Shown here in pieces: positions 13,771 through 21,643 of a stretch of 64,000 nt of DNA (the first letter of the stretch is position 1; each line of letters starts with the position of its first letter). The notes under the pieces are model-generated. The model was not told the DNA's origin. It saw nothing but the letters and a program-made list of their open reading frames with translations, and did not search any database. This DNA comes from CAWJJM01 sp963843275 (GTDB lineage: Bacteria > Acidobacteriota > Thermoanaerobaculia > Multivoradales > JBCCEF01). The DNA is taken from contig CAWJJM010000012.1 of NCBI GenBank assembly GCA_963843275.1, forward strand, positions 310,001-374,000. Direction: 5' to 3'. The position numbers were made by a program, and so were the translations under genes.

Positions 13771-13787
13771 CGCGACAAGTTGTCGCG
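13771..13787. promoter_or_regulatory. Perfect 17-base palindrome, candidate enhancer (UAS)
   Basis: CGCGACAA-G-TTGTCGCG is a perfect palindrome with a one-base centre, about 100 bases upstream of the -24/-12 promoter at 13888. That is the usual position for enhancer-binding protein sites. More half-sites occur at 13795-13801 (CGCGACA) and about 13856-13862 (TTGTCGG). The adjacent GAF-AAA+-Fis protein is the obvious candidate ligand. Confidence 0.6.
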
Positions 13788-13887
13788 CCAGGCCCGCGAC
13801 AGCGGCCCGGCGACGGCGCCGGCGGACCTGGTGTAACTCACTGATCAGAAGGGGTTTGTCGGGGTCCTTCCCGGCCTGTGGTGGGGC

Positions 13888-13902
13888 TGGCAGCGGGCTT
13901 GC
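13888..13902 (+). promoter_or_regulatory. Sigma-54-type (-24/-12) promoter
   Basis: TGGCAGCGGGCTTGC matches TGGCAC-N5-TTGC with exact GG-to-GC spacing; only the base after TGGCA differs from the common form. The -12 element is about 30 bases before the ATG at 13933, leaving room for a short leader with AGGAGG. Confidence 0.7.
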
Positions 13903-13932
13903 GCTGTCCTGGGGCGAGTGAGGAGGATCCCC

Positions 13933-14088
13933 ATGCTAGACTCCGTTCGTGCATCGATCGCCCTTCCCCGCCTTCCGGTCCGGGTCTGGTTGTCGGCCGG
14001 TACCCTCGCCACCTTCGGCTGGCTGCTCGTCCACGACCTCGTCCATCCCGCGGTGATCTACCTGTTCGAGCTCTACCTCAGCTTCTGA
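13933..14088 (+). CDS. Small membrane protein (51 aa) at the head of the switch operon
   Basis: I do not recognise this protein. It begins MLDSVRASIALPRLPVRVWL and has one hydrophobic stretch (residues ~17-50), with charged residues DSVR near the N-terminus and LVHDLVHP in the middle; it ends FELYLSF. The start is well supported: AGGAGG at 13921-13926 is six bases before the ATG, and a sigma-54-type promoter lies upstream. The stop is 23 bases before the RsbW-like kinase gene, so it is probably co-transcribed with that module. It could be a membrane anchor, a sensor partner or a regulatory peptide. Confidence 0.6.
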   Translation: MLDSVRASIALPRLPVRVWLSAGTLATFGWLLVHDLVHPAVIYLFELYLSF

Positions 14089-14111
14089 CGGGACGGAAGC
14101 CCGACACGCGC

Positions 14112-14549
14112 ATGGCTGCCCAGGCCATCCTTCGGGAGGTGAAGCTGACGCTCCCGCTGGCTCCGGACATGGAGATCGCGGCCTCGAAGACCGCGACCGC
14201 CCTGGCCGAGTTCATGCGCATGAGTCCGGATAAGATCGACGAAGTCCGGATGGCGGTGGTGGAGGCGTGTATCAACGCCATCGAGCACAGCCACGCGCCC
14301 GACCGCAAGGTCTACCTGACGTTCGAGGTGCTGGGCAGCGTGGAGCCGCAGGTCCTGCGCATCACCGTCCGCGACTCCGGCGTGGGCTTCGCCCCGCAGG
14401 ACGTCGAGGAGCCGCACATCGAGACGAAGCTGACGGCGGAGCGCAAGCGGGGGTGGGGCCTGAAGATCATCCACGGTCTGATGGACCAGGTGGAGATCGA
14501 TTCGGATCGCAACGGCACGTCCATCGTGATGACCAAGGCGCGTGGCTGA
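14112..14549 (+). CDS. RsbW/SpoIIAB-like anti-sigma factor kinase (HATPase)
   Basis: This 145-residue GHKL ATPase has the N box EACINAIEHSH (~residues 56-66), the G1 box RDSGVGF and the G2 region RGWGLKIIHGLMD. It is a complete stand-alone kinase of the RsbW/SpoIIAB type, which binds a sigma factor or effector and phosphorylates a STAS antagonist. The STAS gene starts 15 bases later. No dedicated sigma factor is adjacent, so the target is unknown; the sigma-E-like gene at 58.3 kb has its own zinc anti-sigma partner. ATG 14112 is the first start in frame with family similarity; its ribosome site is weak. Confidence 0.88.
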   Translation: MAAQAILREVKLTLPLAPDMEIAASKTATALAEFMRMSPDKIDEVRMAVVEACINAIEHSHAPDRKVYLTFEVLGSVEPQVLRITVRDSGVGFAPQDVEEPHIETKLTAERKRGWGLKIIHGLMDQVEIDSDRNGTSIVMTKARG

Positions 14550-14564
14550 CGAGAGGCTGGGACG

Positions 14565-14945
14565 ATGAGCGAGAGTCTGAAGCTGGGGGTGGACCGTCGC
14601 GAGGACCTGGCGGTGATCTACACCGACGGGTACATCAACAACCAGGGGGGCGAGGAGATCGCCCGCACGGCCTACCAGCTCATCGACGAGGGCCACAAGA
14701 TCCTGCTGCTCAATCTGCGCGGTACCAAGATCGTCAACTCCATCGGCATCTCCATCCTCATCGAGATCATCGAGAAGATGCTGGAGATCGAGGGGCGGCT
14801 GGCGTTCTGCTGCCTCACCCCGACCATCGAGAAGACCTTCCACATCATGGGGCTGGCGCAGTACGCCGGCATCTACGGCGAAGAGGCGGAGGCGCTCGAG
14901 GGCCTGCGCCAGCCCGCCGTCGCCCCCGAGCCCCGCCCGGAATGA
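14565..14945 (+). CDS. STAS-domain anti-sigma factor antagonist
   Basis: A single STAS domain of 126 residues, the expected partner of the upstream kinase and downstream phosphatase. The phosphorylation-loop region reads LRGTKIVNSIGISILIEII, with Ser in NSIG where SpoIIAA/RsbV proteins have DSxG; the preceding Asp is replaced by Asn. In such systems the unphosphorylated antagonist binds the kinase and frees its target. The C-terminal ~15 residues (AVAPEPRPE) are a low-complexity tail. It is 15 bases from each neighbouring gene, so the three are one operon. Confidence 0.87.
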   Translation: MSESLKLGVDRREDLAVIYTDGYINNQGGEEIARTAYQLIDEGHKILLLNLRGTKIVNSIGISILIEIIEKMLEIEGRLAFCCLTPTIEKTFHIMGLAQYAGIYGEEAEALEGLRQPAVAPEPRPE

Positions 14946-14959
14946 GCTGAGGCGGCCGC

Positions 14960-16567
14960 ATGCTGGAACGCCCGCCGACACCCCGTCCCGCGCCGGCCGG
15001 CGATCCGTGGGCCGAGCTGACCGCCATGGCCTCCGGCGGCCTGATCGGCGGCCACGGCCTGGTCGACCGGCTGCTCGAGCTGTGGCGCGAGGCCCTGCCC
15101 GCCCGCGGCGCCGCCGCTTACGTCGAGCGCGACGGCGGCTTCCTGCGCGAGAGCGTCACGGGGGAGGGCAGCTTCCCGGCCAGCGTCGGCGCGGAGGCGC
15201 CGGCCGACCTCCTCGCCTACCCGGTCCCGGGCGGCCTGCTGCTGACGACGCCGGCCGCCGGCGACCCGCCCGCGCCGCCGCCGGCGCCGCAGCCGCTGAC
15301 CCTCCTGCTCGCCGCCGAGCTGCGTTCCCTGCGCCTGCGGCAGCAGCTCAAGCAGCAGCACTTCCAGGTCAACTTCCGCGCCGTCGAGCTGGAGTCGGTC
15401 TACGAGGTGGGGCTGGCGATCGCCTCGACCCTCGACCTCGACCAGCTCAGCGAGGAGATCCTGCTGCGCGCGGTGTCGCTGCTCGACGCCCGCCGGGGCG
15501 CCCTCTACCGGCGCGAGGGCGACGACTACCGGCTCGACCGCACCTTCGGCGGCACGGCACGCGAGGCGGTGACCGCCGCCGACCCGGCGCTCGAGGAGCT
15601 GCTGGCGGGCCGCGGCGAGGGCCCCTCCGGGTTGCTGCCCGGAGCGCGTCACCTGATGGTGGTGCCGATCCAGATCGACGGCCGGTCGCGCGGCCTGCTG
15701 GTGGTGGGCGACAAGGAGAGCCGCCGTGGCGTCGGCCCCTTCGGCGCCTCGGACCGGCGCACCCTGTCGCTGTTCGCCAACCAGGCGGCGATCGCGCTGG
15801 AGAACGCGCGGCTGCACCGCCAGGCGCTCGAGAAGGAGCGGCTGGAGCGCGAGATGGAGCTGGCGGCGGAGATCCAGCGGCAGATCCTGCCCGAGGGCGC
15901 GCCGACGGTCCCCGGGTTCGATCTGCTGGGCTGGAACCGCCCGGCCCGCACGGTCGGCGGCGACTACTACGACCTCACCCACGCCGACGGCCGGCTGACC
16001 CTCACCGTCGCCGACGTCACCGGCAAGGGGATCGGCGCCGCGCTGCTGGTGTCGACGCTGCACTCGGCGCTGCACCTGCTGCTCGACCGGGTCGAGGCGG
16101 GCCCGGAGCTGCTGGCCCGGCTCAACCGCCACATCCTCGAGTCCAGCGCCGACAACAAGTTCATCACCCTGCTGCTCGCCGAGCTCGACCCGGCGACGGG
16201 CGCGCTGACCTATCTCAACGCCGGCCACAACCCCGGGCTGCTGCTGCGCGGGCGGGACCGGCGCGACGTCGTCGAGCTCGAGCCCGGGGGGGTGCCCCTG
16301 GGTCTGCTCCCCGGCGGCGTCTACCCGGCGCGGCGGGTGGAGGTGGAGCGCGGCGATCTGCTCTGTCTCTACACCGACGGCATCACCGAGTGCGCCTCGC
16401 CCACCGACGAGGAGTTCGGGGTCGAGCGGCTGGTCGAGTGCCTGTGGCAGACCTGGGGCGCGCCGCTCGCCGACGTGGCCGCCTGCATCGACCGCCACAC
16501 CCGCGAGTTCGCCGCCGGCCTGCCGCAGCTCGACGACCAGACCCTGATCCTGCTGCGCCGGGTCTGA
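14960..16567 (+). CDS. GAF-SpoIIE (PP2C-type) serine phosphatase
   Basis: This 535-residue cytoplasmic phosphatase has an N-terminal variable region (~1-130), a GAF domain (~150-290, ESVYEVGLAIASTLDLDQL), a short coiled linker (ALEKERLEREMELAAEIQRQ) and a SpoIIE/PPM phosphatase domain (~310-535). The metal-binding motifs GGDYYDLTHADG, VADVTGKGIGAALLVS, LYTDGITECAS and LDDQTLILLRR are all present. It probably dephosphorylates the upstream STAS protein in response to a GAF signal, as RsbU/RsbP do. It completes a kinase-antagonist-phosphatase partner switch. Confidence 0.92.
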   Translation: MLERPPTPRPAPAGDPWAELTAMASGGLIGGHGLVDRLLELWREALPARGAAAYVERDGGFLRESVTGEGSFPASVGAEAPADLLAYPVPGGLLLTTPAAGDPPAPPPAPQPLTLLLAAELRSLRLRQQLKQQHFQVNFRAVELESVYEVGLAIASTLDLDQLSEEILLRAVSLLDARRGALYRREGDDYRLDRTFGGTAREAVTAADPALEELLAGRGEGPSGLLPGARHLMVVPIQIDGRSRGLLVVGDKESRRGVGPFGASDRRTLSLFANQAAIALENARLHRQALEKERLEREMELAAEIQRQILPEGAPTVPGFDLLGWNRPARTVGGDYYDLTHADGRLTLTVADVTGKGIGAALLVSTLHSALHLLLDRVEAGPELLARLNRHILESSADNKFITLLLAELDPATGALTYLNAGHNPGLLLRGRDRRDVVELEPGGVPLGLLPGGVYPARRVEVERGDLLCLYTDGITECASPTDEEFGVERLVECLWQTWGAPLADVAACIDRHTREFAAGLPQLDDQTLILLRRV

Positions 16568-16643
16568 CGCCGGCGTCGGCGCCGCCGCCCGCGGCCTGCG
16601 CTATCCTCGTGGACGATCGTCCGCTCCCTTCCCGGAGGTTCCC

Positions 16644-17678
16644 GTGCCACGAAACGCCCTCTCGCTCAGCCTGCTCTGCGCTCTGGCGATCTCCTGCGCC
16701 GGGGCCGCTCCGCCACCGCCGGCGGCCCCCCCGGCGGCGCCGGACGCGGCTCCCTCCGCCACCACCGCCGGGCGCTGGGCGATCGCCCTCCACGGCGGCG
16801 CCGGCACCATCCCCCGCGACCTGCCCGCCGAGCGGCGCGAGGCCTACCGCGCCGCGCTGCGCGAGCGGCTCGAGCTCGGCGCCGCGGCGCTGGCGGCGGG
16901 GGAGGACAGCCTCGACGTGGTGGAGAAGGTGATCCGCGCCTTCGAGGACGACCCGCTGTTCAACGCCGGCCGCGGCGCCGTCTACACCCACGACGGCCGG
17001 CACGAGCTCGACGCCGCGATCATGGACGGCCGCGACCTGTCCGCCGGCGCGGTGGCCGCCGTGCGCACGGTCCGGCACCCGATCTCGCTGGCGCGGTTGG
17101 TGATGGAGCGGACCCCGCACATCCTGCTGGTCGGCGACGGCGCCGAGGCCTTCGCCGACGAGCAGGGGGTCGAGCGCGTCGACAACACCTTCTTCGACAC
17201 CGACTTCCGCCGCCGCGCCTGGCAGGAGGCGCTGGCGCGCGAGCAGGCGCAGCCGGACCGCGACACGGTGGGCGCCGTCGCCCTCGACGTCCACGGACAC
17301 CTGGCCGCCGCCACCTCCACCGGAGGCCTCACCAACAAGCGCTGGGGCCGGGTCGGCGACGTGCCGATCATCGGCGCCGGGACCTACGCCGACGACCGCA
17401 CCTGCGCGCTGTCGGCCACCGGGCAGGGCGAGGAGTTCATCCGCCACGACGTCACCCACTCGATCTCGGCGCGCATGGAGCTCGCCGGCCAGAGCCTGCA
17501 GCAGGCGGCCGACGCGGTGATCCACGGCGTCCTGCGCCCCGGCGACGGCGGGGTGATCGGGGTCGACGGCGCCGGCCACATCGCGCTGGTCTTCAACTCC
17601 GAAGGGATGTACCGCGGGGCCGCCGACGCCGGCGGGCGCTTCGAGGTGGGCATCTGGGAGGAGATGGAAGGCCGTTGA
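16644..17678 (+). CDS. Isoaspartyl peptidase / L-asparaginase, N-terminal nucleophile family
   Basis: A Thr-type Ntn hydrolase that self-cleaves and hydrolyses isoaspartyl dipeptides or asparagine. Family features: WAIALHGGAGTIPRDL, DPLFNAGRGAVYTHDG, ELDAAIMDG, the processing site before the nucleophile Thr in RDTVGAVALD (~residue 208) and ATSTGGLTNKRWGRVGD. An N-terminal segment with LLCALAISC looks like a lipoprotein signal, followed by a Pro/Ala linker, so the enzyme is probably exported. The start is GTG after GGAGG. It appears monocistronic. Confidence 0.93.
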   Translation: MPRNALSLSLLCALAISCAGAAPPPPAAPPAAPDAAPSATTAGRWAIALHGGAGTIPRDLPAERREAYRAALRERLELGAAALAAGEDSLDVVEKVIRAFEDDPLFNAGRGAVYTHDGRHELDAAIMDGRDLSAGAVAAVRTVRHPISLARLVMERTPHILLVGDGAEAFADEQGVERVDNTFFDTDFRRRAWQEALAREQAQPDRDTVGAVALDVHGHLAAATSTGGLTNKRWGRVGDVPIIGAGTYADDRTCALSATGQGEEFIRHDVTHSISARMELAGQSLQQAADAVIHGVLRPGDGGVIGVDGAGHIALVFNSEGMYRGAADAGGRFEVGIWEEMEGR

Positions 17679-17771
17679 ACGGGCGGCCCGCGGCGTCATC
17701 CTTGCAGCGTCCGGGCGGGGGGACTTGGTGACGGCGATGCGAGAGGACGGCGGGGGGGGCCGGAGGTGGAC

Positions 17772-19079
17772 GTGACCCACAGGAAGCGGCTGGCGATCCT
17801 GGTCGGGGGCGGCCCCGCTCCCGGGATCAACAGCGTCATCGGGGCGGCGACGATCCGTGCCGCGCTCGAGGGCGTCGAGGTTGTGGGGATCCAGGACGGC
17901 TTCGAGTGGCTCGCCCGGGGCGACGTCGACCACGTGCGGCCGCTGTCGATCGAGGACGTCTCCCGGATCCACTTCCGCGGCGGCTCGTTCATCGGCATCT
18001 CGCGCGCCAACCCCACCGGCGACCCCGAGGCGCTCGAGCGCACGGTCATCTCGCTGCTGCGCCTCAACGTCACCCAGCTCATCACCATCGGCGGCGACGA
18101 CACCGCCTACTCGGCGATGAAGCTCGAGGAGCGCTCGGCGGGGCGCATCCGGGTCGTCCACGTCCCCAAGACGATCGACAACGACCTCGACCTGCCCCCC
18201 GACGTCGACACCTTCGGCTACCAGACGGCGCGCCACCACGGGGTGGAGATCGTCAAGAACCTGATGGTCGACGCCCACACCACGTCGCGCTGGTACTTCA
18301 TCATCTCCATGGGGCGCAAGGCCGGTCACCTGGCGCTCGGGATCGGCAAGGGGGCCGGGGCCACCCTGACCCTGATCCCCGAGGAGTTCTCGGCCCGGCC
18401 GATCCGCCTGCGCACCATCGTCGACACCCTGGCCGGGGCGATCCTCAAGCGGCTCTCCTACGGGCCGCGGCACGGGGTGGCGGTGATCGCCGAGGGCGTC
18501 GTGGTGGCGATCGACCCGGACGACCTGGCGCGCGTCGAGGAGGTCGAGCACGACGAGCACGGCAACCTGCGCATCGCGGAGGTCAACATCGGCGAGATCC
18601 TCAAGGCGGCGGTGCAGGAGCGGCTGCGCGGCTTCGGCCTCAAGGCCACCATCGTGGCCAAGAACATCGGCTACGAGCTGCGCTGCGCCGATCCGATCCC
18701 GTACGACCTGGAGTACTGCCGGGACCTCGGCTACTGCGCCGCCAAGTACCTGCTCGACGGTGGCAACGCGGCGCTGGTGTCGATGCAGGGCGGCAACTTC
18801 GTGCCCGTCCCCTTCGGCGACCTGCTCGACCCGGAGACCGGCCGCGCCCGGCTGCGCATGGTCGACATCTACTCGACGCGCTACGCGATCGCCCGCCGCT
18901 ACATGATCCGCATCCGCCGCGACGACTTCGAGGACCCTCACGAGCTGGCCAAGTTCGCCGCCACCGCCGGCCTGTCGCTCGAGGAGTTCCGCCGGCAGTT
19001 CGAGGTCCTGATCGAGGACGAGCCGCCGGCGCTCGAGCTGCTCCACCCGGGCCGCCCCGCGGGCGCCGGGGAGGGCTGA
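17772..19079 (+). CDS. 6-phosphofructokinase, PPi-type active-site motif
   Basis: A phosphofructokinase-fold protein of ~436 residues. Key segments are LVGGGPAPGINSVIG at the N-terminus, TIGGDDTAYSA, PKTIDNDLDLPPDVDTFGY and ISMGRKAGHLALGIG. The second Asp in GGDD is the residue that distinguishes pyrophosphate-dependent enzymes from ATP-dependent ones (GGDG), so PPi is the likely phosphoryl donor; this is inference from a motif. A Shine-Dalgarno GGAGG at 17762-17766 favours GTG 17772; GTG 17766 is the alternative. A second phosphofructokinase follows after 7 bases. Confidence 0.88.
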   Translation: MTHRKRLAILVGGGPAPGINSVIGAATIRAALEGVEVVGIQDGFEWLARGDVDHVRPLSIEDVSRIHFRGGSFIGISRANPTGDPEALERTVISLLRLNVTQLITIGGDDTAYSAMKLEERSAGRIRVVHVPKTIDNDLDLPPDVDTFGYQTARHHGVEIVKNLMVDAHTTSRWYFIISMGRKAGHLALGIGKGAGATLTLIPEEFSARPIRLRTIVDTLAGAILKRLSYGPRHGVAVIAEGVVVAIDPDDLARVEEVEHDEHGNLRIAEVNIGEILKAAVQERLRGFGLKATIVAKNIGYELRCADPIPYDLEYCRDLGYCAAKYLLDGGNAALVSMQGGNFVPVPFGDLLDPETGRARLRMVDIYSTRYAIARRYMIRIRRDDFEDPHELAKFAATAGLSLEEFRRQFEVLIEDEPPALELLHPGRPAGAGEG

Positions 19080-19086
19080 CGAGCGC

Positions 19087-20475
19087 ATGCACGGAGTCCC
19101 CCTGCGCCCCGACGAGCTGGTCGTCGCCAGCCTCGGCGAACGCCGCTTCCCGTCCCCCCTGCCCCTGGCGCCGCCGTCGGAGGGCGGCAGCGGCTCGTTC
19201 GTGCGCGACCGGACCCGGGTGCGCTGCGACATCGAGGTGCAGGCCGGGGAGGAGGCGCCGCCGCCCTCCACCGAGGTCGGCCCCTGCTTCGAGAAGGCCG
19301 GGCCGCGCCGGCGGCTGTTCTTCGATCCCGCCCACACCCGGGCCGCGATCGTCACCTGCGGCGGGCTGTGCCCGGGTATCAACAACGTGGTGCGCTCGGC
19401 CTTCAACCAGCTCTACTACCGCTACGGCGTGCGCGACGTCCTCGGCATCCGCTACGGTTTCCTGGGGCTCAACCCGGCGGCCGGGTACCCGCCGGTCGCG
19501 CTGACGCCGGAGTTCGTCGAGGGCATCCACCGCACCGGCGGCACCGCCCTGGGCTCTTCGCGCGGGCCGCAGAACGTCCCGCTGATGGTGGACTTCCTGC
19601 AGAAGCGGCAGATCGACATCCTGCTCTGCGTCGGCGGCGACGGCACCCAGCGCGGCGCCCACGCCCTGGCCCGCGAGGCCGCCGACCGCGGTCTCGACCT
19701 GGCGGTGGTCGGCATCCCCAAGACGATCGACAACGACATTCCCTTCGTCTACCGCTCCTTCGGCTTCGACACGGCGCTCGAGAAGGCCCGCGAGGTGATC
19801 CAGGGCGCGCACGTGGAGGCGAAGGGGGTACCGAACGGTCTCGGGATCGTCAAGCTGATGGGCCGCTACGCCGGCTACATCGCCGCCGGGGCGACCCTCG
19901 CCAGCCAGGAGGTCAACTTCACGCTCATCCCGGAGGTGCCCTTCCGGATGGAGGGCGAGGACGGGCTGCTGGCGGTCCTCGAGCGGCGCATCGGCGAGCG
20001 CGGACACGCCGTGGTGGTGATCGCCGAAGGGGCCGGCCAGGACCTGTTCGCCGAGGCGCAGCGGGACCGGGACGCGTCGGGCAACGTCAAGCTGCACGAC
20101 GTCGGCCGCGAGCTGCGGCGGCGCATCGCGGAGCACTTCGCGGCGGGCGGCCGGCCGCTGGCGGTGAAGTACTTCGACCCCAGCTACTCGATCCGCTCGG
20201 TGCCGGCCAACACCTCCGACAGCCTGCTCTGCGACTCGCTCGCCCGCCACGCGGTGCACGCGGCGATGGCCGGCAAGACCGACCTGCTGGTCGGCTACTG
20301 GCACAACGTCTTCATCCACGTGCCGATCGAGGCCGCCACCTGCCGCCACAAACGGCTCGACCCGGGCAGCGGCGTGTGGATCGCCGTGCTCGAGGCCACC
20401 GGCCAGCCGAAGCGCTTCGGGCCGCCGCTGCCGCCGGGGAGCGAGGGTTCGGCGCCGCTGCCGGGCGGGCAGTAG
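19087..20475 (+). CDS. 6-phosphofructokinase, ATP-type active-site motif
   Basis: A second phosphofructokinase-fold enzyme (462 residues). It has an ~80-residue N-terminal extension, then AAIVTCGGLCPGINNVVRS, LCVGGDGTQRGAHALA, GIPKTIDNDIPFVYRSFGFD and KLMGRYAGYIAAGATLAS. GGDGT is the ATP-type motif, unlike GGDD in the preceding gene. The length and extension recall the long TP0108/plant-like group. It is co-transcribed with the upstream PPi-type gene, so glycolytic flux could use either donor. Confidence 0.9.
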   Translation: MHGVPLRPDELVVASLGERRFPSPLPLAPPSEGGSGSFVRDRTRVRCDIEVQAGEEAPPPSTEVGPCFEKAGPRRRLFFDPAHTRAAIVTCGGLCPGINNVVRSAFNQLYYRYGVRDVLGIRYGFLGLNPAAGYPPVALTPEFVEGIHRTGGTALGSSRGPQNVPLMVDFLQKRQIDILLCVGGDGTQRGAHALAREAADRGLDLAVVGIPKTIDNDIPFVYRSFGFDTALEKAREVIQGAHVEAKGVPNGLGIVKLMGRYAGYIAAGATLASQEVNFTLIPEVPFRMEGEDGLLAVLERRIGERGHAVVVIAEGAGQDLFAEAQRDRDASGNVKLHDVGRELRRRIAEHFAAGGRPLAVKYFDPSYSIRSVPANTSDSLLCDSLARHAVHAAMAGKTDLLVGYWHNVFIHVPIEAATCRHKRLDPGSGVWIAVLEATGQPKRFGPPLPPGSEGSAPLPGGQ

Positions 20476-20492
20476 GGCGCCGTCCGGTTCGG

Positions 20493-20498
20493 TATGCT
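20493..20498 (+). promoter_or_regulatory. -10 element, leaderless layout, before the lipoprotein gene
   Basis: TATGCT is followed by seven bases and ATG 20506, with no Shine-Dalgarno. The ATG inside TATGCT (20494) is in frame but would lie inside the promoter box, so 20506 is preferred. Confidence 0.45.
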
Positions 20499-20505
20499 CG
20501 CGGCG

Positions 20506-21624
20506 ATGAGATCGCGCCGCAGCCGTGTGGCCGCGCCGTCGCTGGCGCTCGCCGTGCTCCTCCCCCTCGCCGCCTGCAACACCGTCGGCCCGCGCGCCGT
20601 GCGCACCGCGCGGGCGAGCTACAACGAGGCGGTGGTGCGCACCTGGAACGAGCAGCTGCTGCTCAACCTGGTGCGGCTGCGCTACCGGGACACGCCGTAC
20701 TTCCTCGAGGTGTCGAGCGTCTCGACCCACTACTCGCTGGGGGCGTCGGCGCTGGTCTCGGGGCGCGCCGGCACCGGCCAGACGGCGGTCGACGCCGAGG
20801 TCGAGGGCGGCTACAACGAGAGCCCCACGATCACCTACACCCCGCTCGGCGGCAAGGACTTCGTCCGCCCCCTGCTGGCGCCGATCACCCTCGAGACGCT
20901 CTTCCTGCTGCCCCAGTCGGGGTGGAGCATCGAGCGGGTGCTGCGCTGCTGCGTGCAGCGGATCAACGACCTGCCCAATGCTCCGAGCGCCGCCGGTCCG
21001 ACGCCGGACTACGTGCCCACCTACGAGGAGTTCGCCCGCGCCGCCTCGCTCTTCCGCAGCCTCCAGGTGGCCGGCGACCTGCAGCTCGGCGTGCGGCACT
21101 GGAACGGGGAGGAGGACGACGAGCAGGCCGGCTACGTGCTGCGCTTCGTGGAGAACGACGGCGACTCCGGCGAGGTGGCCGAGCTGCGCCGCCTGCTCGC
21201 CGAGCCTCCGGTCGCCGAGGGCGGGCGGCGGGAGCTCGACTTCACCCTCGGCGCCCTCGACCGCCGGCCCGGCGAGCTCGCCGTGTACCCGCGCTCGCTG
21301 ATGGGGGTGATGTTCTTCCTCTCGCAGGCGGTCGAGCCGCCGCCCGAGCACCGCAGCCGCGGCTGGGTGACGGTGACCCGCGACGCCGCCGGCGAGGCGT
21401 TCGACTGGCGGCGGGTGACCGGCGACCTGCTGCGCATCCCGTGGTCGGAGAGCCGGCCGGCCGACGCCTTCGTGGCGGTGCCCTACCGCGGCGTGTGGTT
21501 CTACATCGACGACGCCGACCTCGAGTCGAAGTCGACGTTCGGCCTCCTGGTGCAGCTCTTCTCCCTGCAGGCCGGCGAGGTCCGGGGCCTGGCCCCGATG
21601 TTGACCCTGCCGGTGGGCGGCTGA
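20506..21624 (+). CDS. Uncharacterised lipoprotein
   Basis: I cannot assign a function. The protein begins MRSRRSRVAAPSLALAVLLP, followed by the lipobox LAAC, so it should be a lipoprotein with mature N-terminus CNTVGPRAV. It is ~372 residues with no obvious enzyme motif. The segment YNEAVVRTWNEQLLLNLVRL near the mature N-terminus is the most distinctive part, and the C-terminal half is rich in predicted beta strands (GVWFYIDDADLESKSTFGLL). It has its own apparent promoter and is not tightly linked to the phosphofructokinase genes. It probably faces the periplasm. Confidence 0.75.
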   Translation: MRSRRSRVAAPSLALAVLLPLAACNTVGPRAVRTARASYNEAVVRTWNEQLLLNLVRLRYRDTPYFLEVSSVSTHYSLGASALVSGRAGTGQTAVDAEVEGGYNESPTITYTPLGGKDFVRPLLAPITLETLFLLPQSGWSIERVLRCCVQRINDLPNAPSAAGPTPDYVPTYEEFARAASLFRSLQVAGDLQLGVRHWNGEEDDEQAGYVLRFVENDGDSGEVAELRRLLAEPPVAEGGRRELDFTLGALDRRPGELAVYPRSLMGVMFFLSQAVEPPPEHRSRGWVTVTRDAAGEAFDWRRVTGDLLRIPWSESRPADAFVAVPYRGVWFYIDDADLESKSTFGLLVQLFSLQAGEVRGLAPMLTLPVGG

Positions 21625-21643
21625 CCGGCGGTACGGGGCGCCG

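Noticed and set aside
13878..14111. Upstream extension of the RsbW-like protein
   Set aside because: The extra residues overlap the promoter and the small ORF in another frame and have no family similarity; ATG 14112 fits the family start.
16383..19406. A 1007-codon minus-strand open frame
   Set aside because: Antisense to the peptidase and the first phosphofructokinase; no domain is recognisable.
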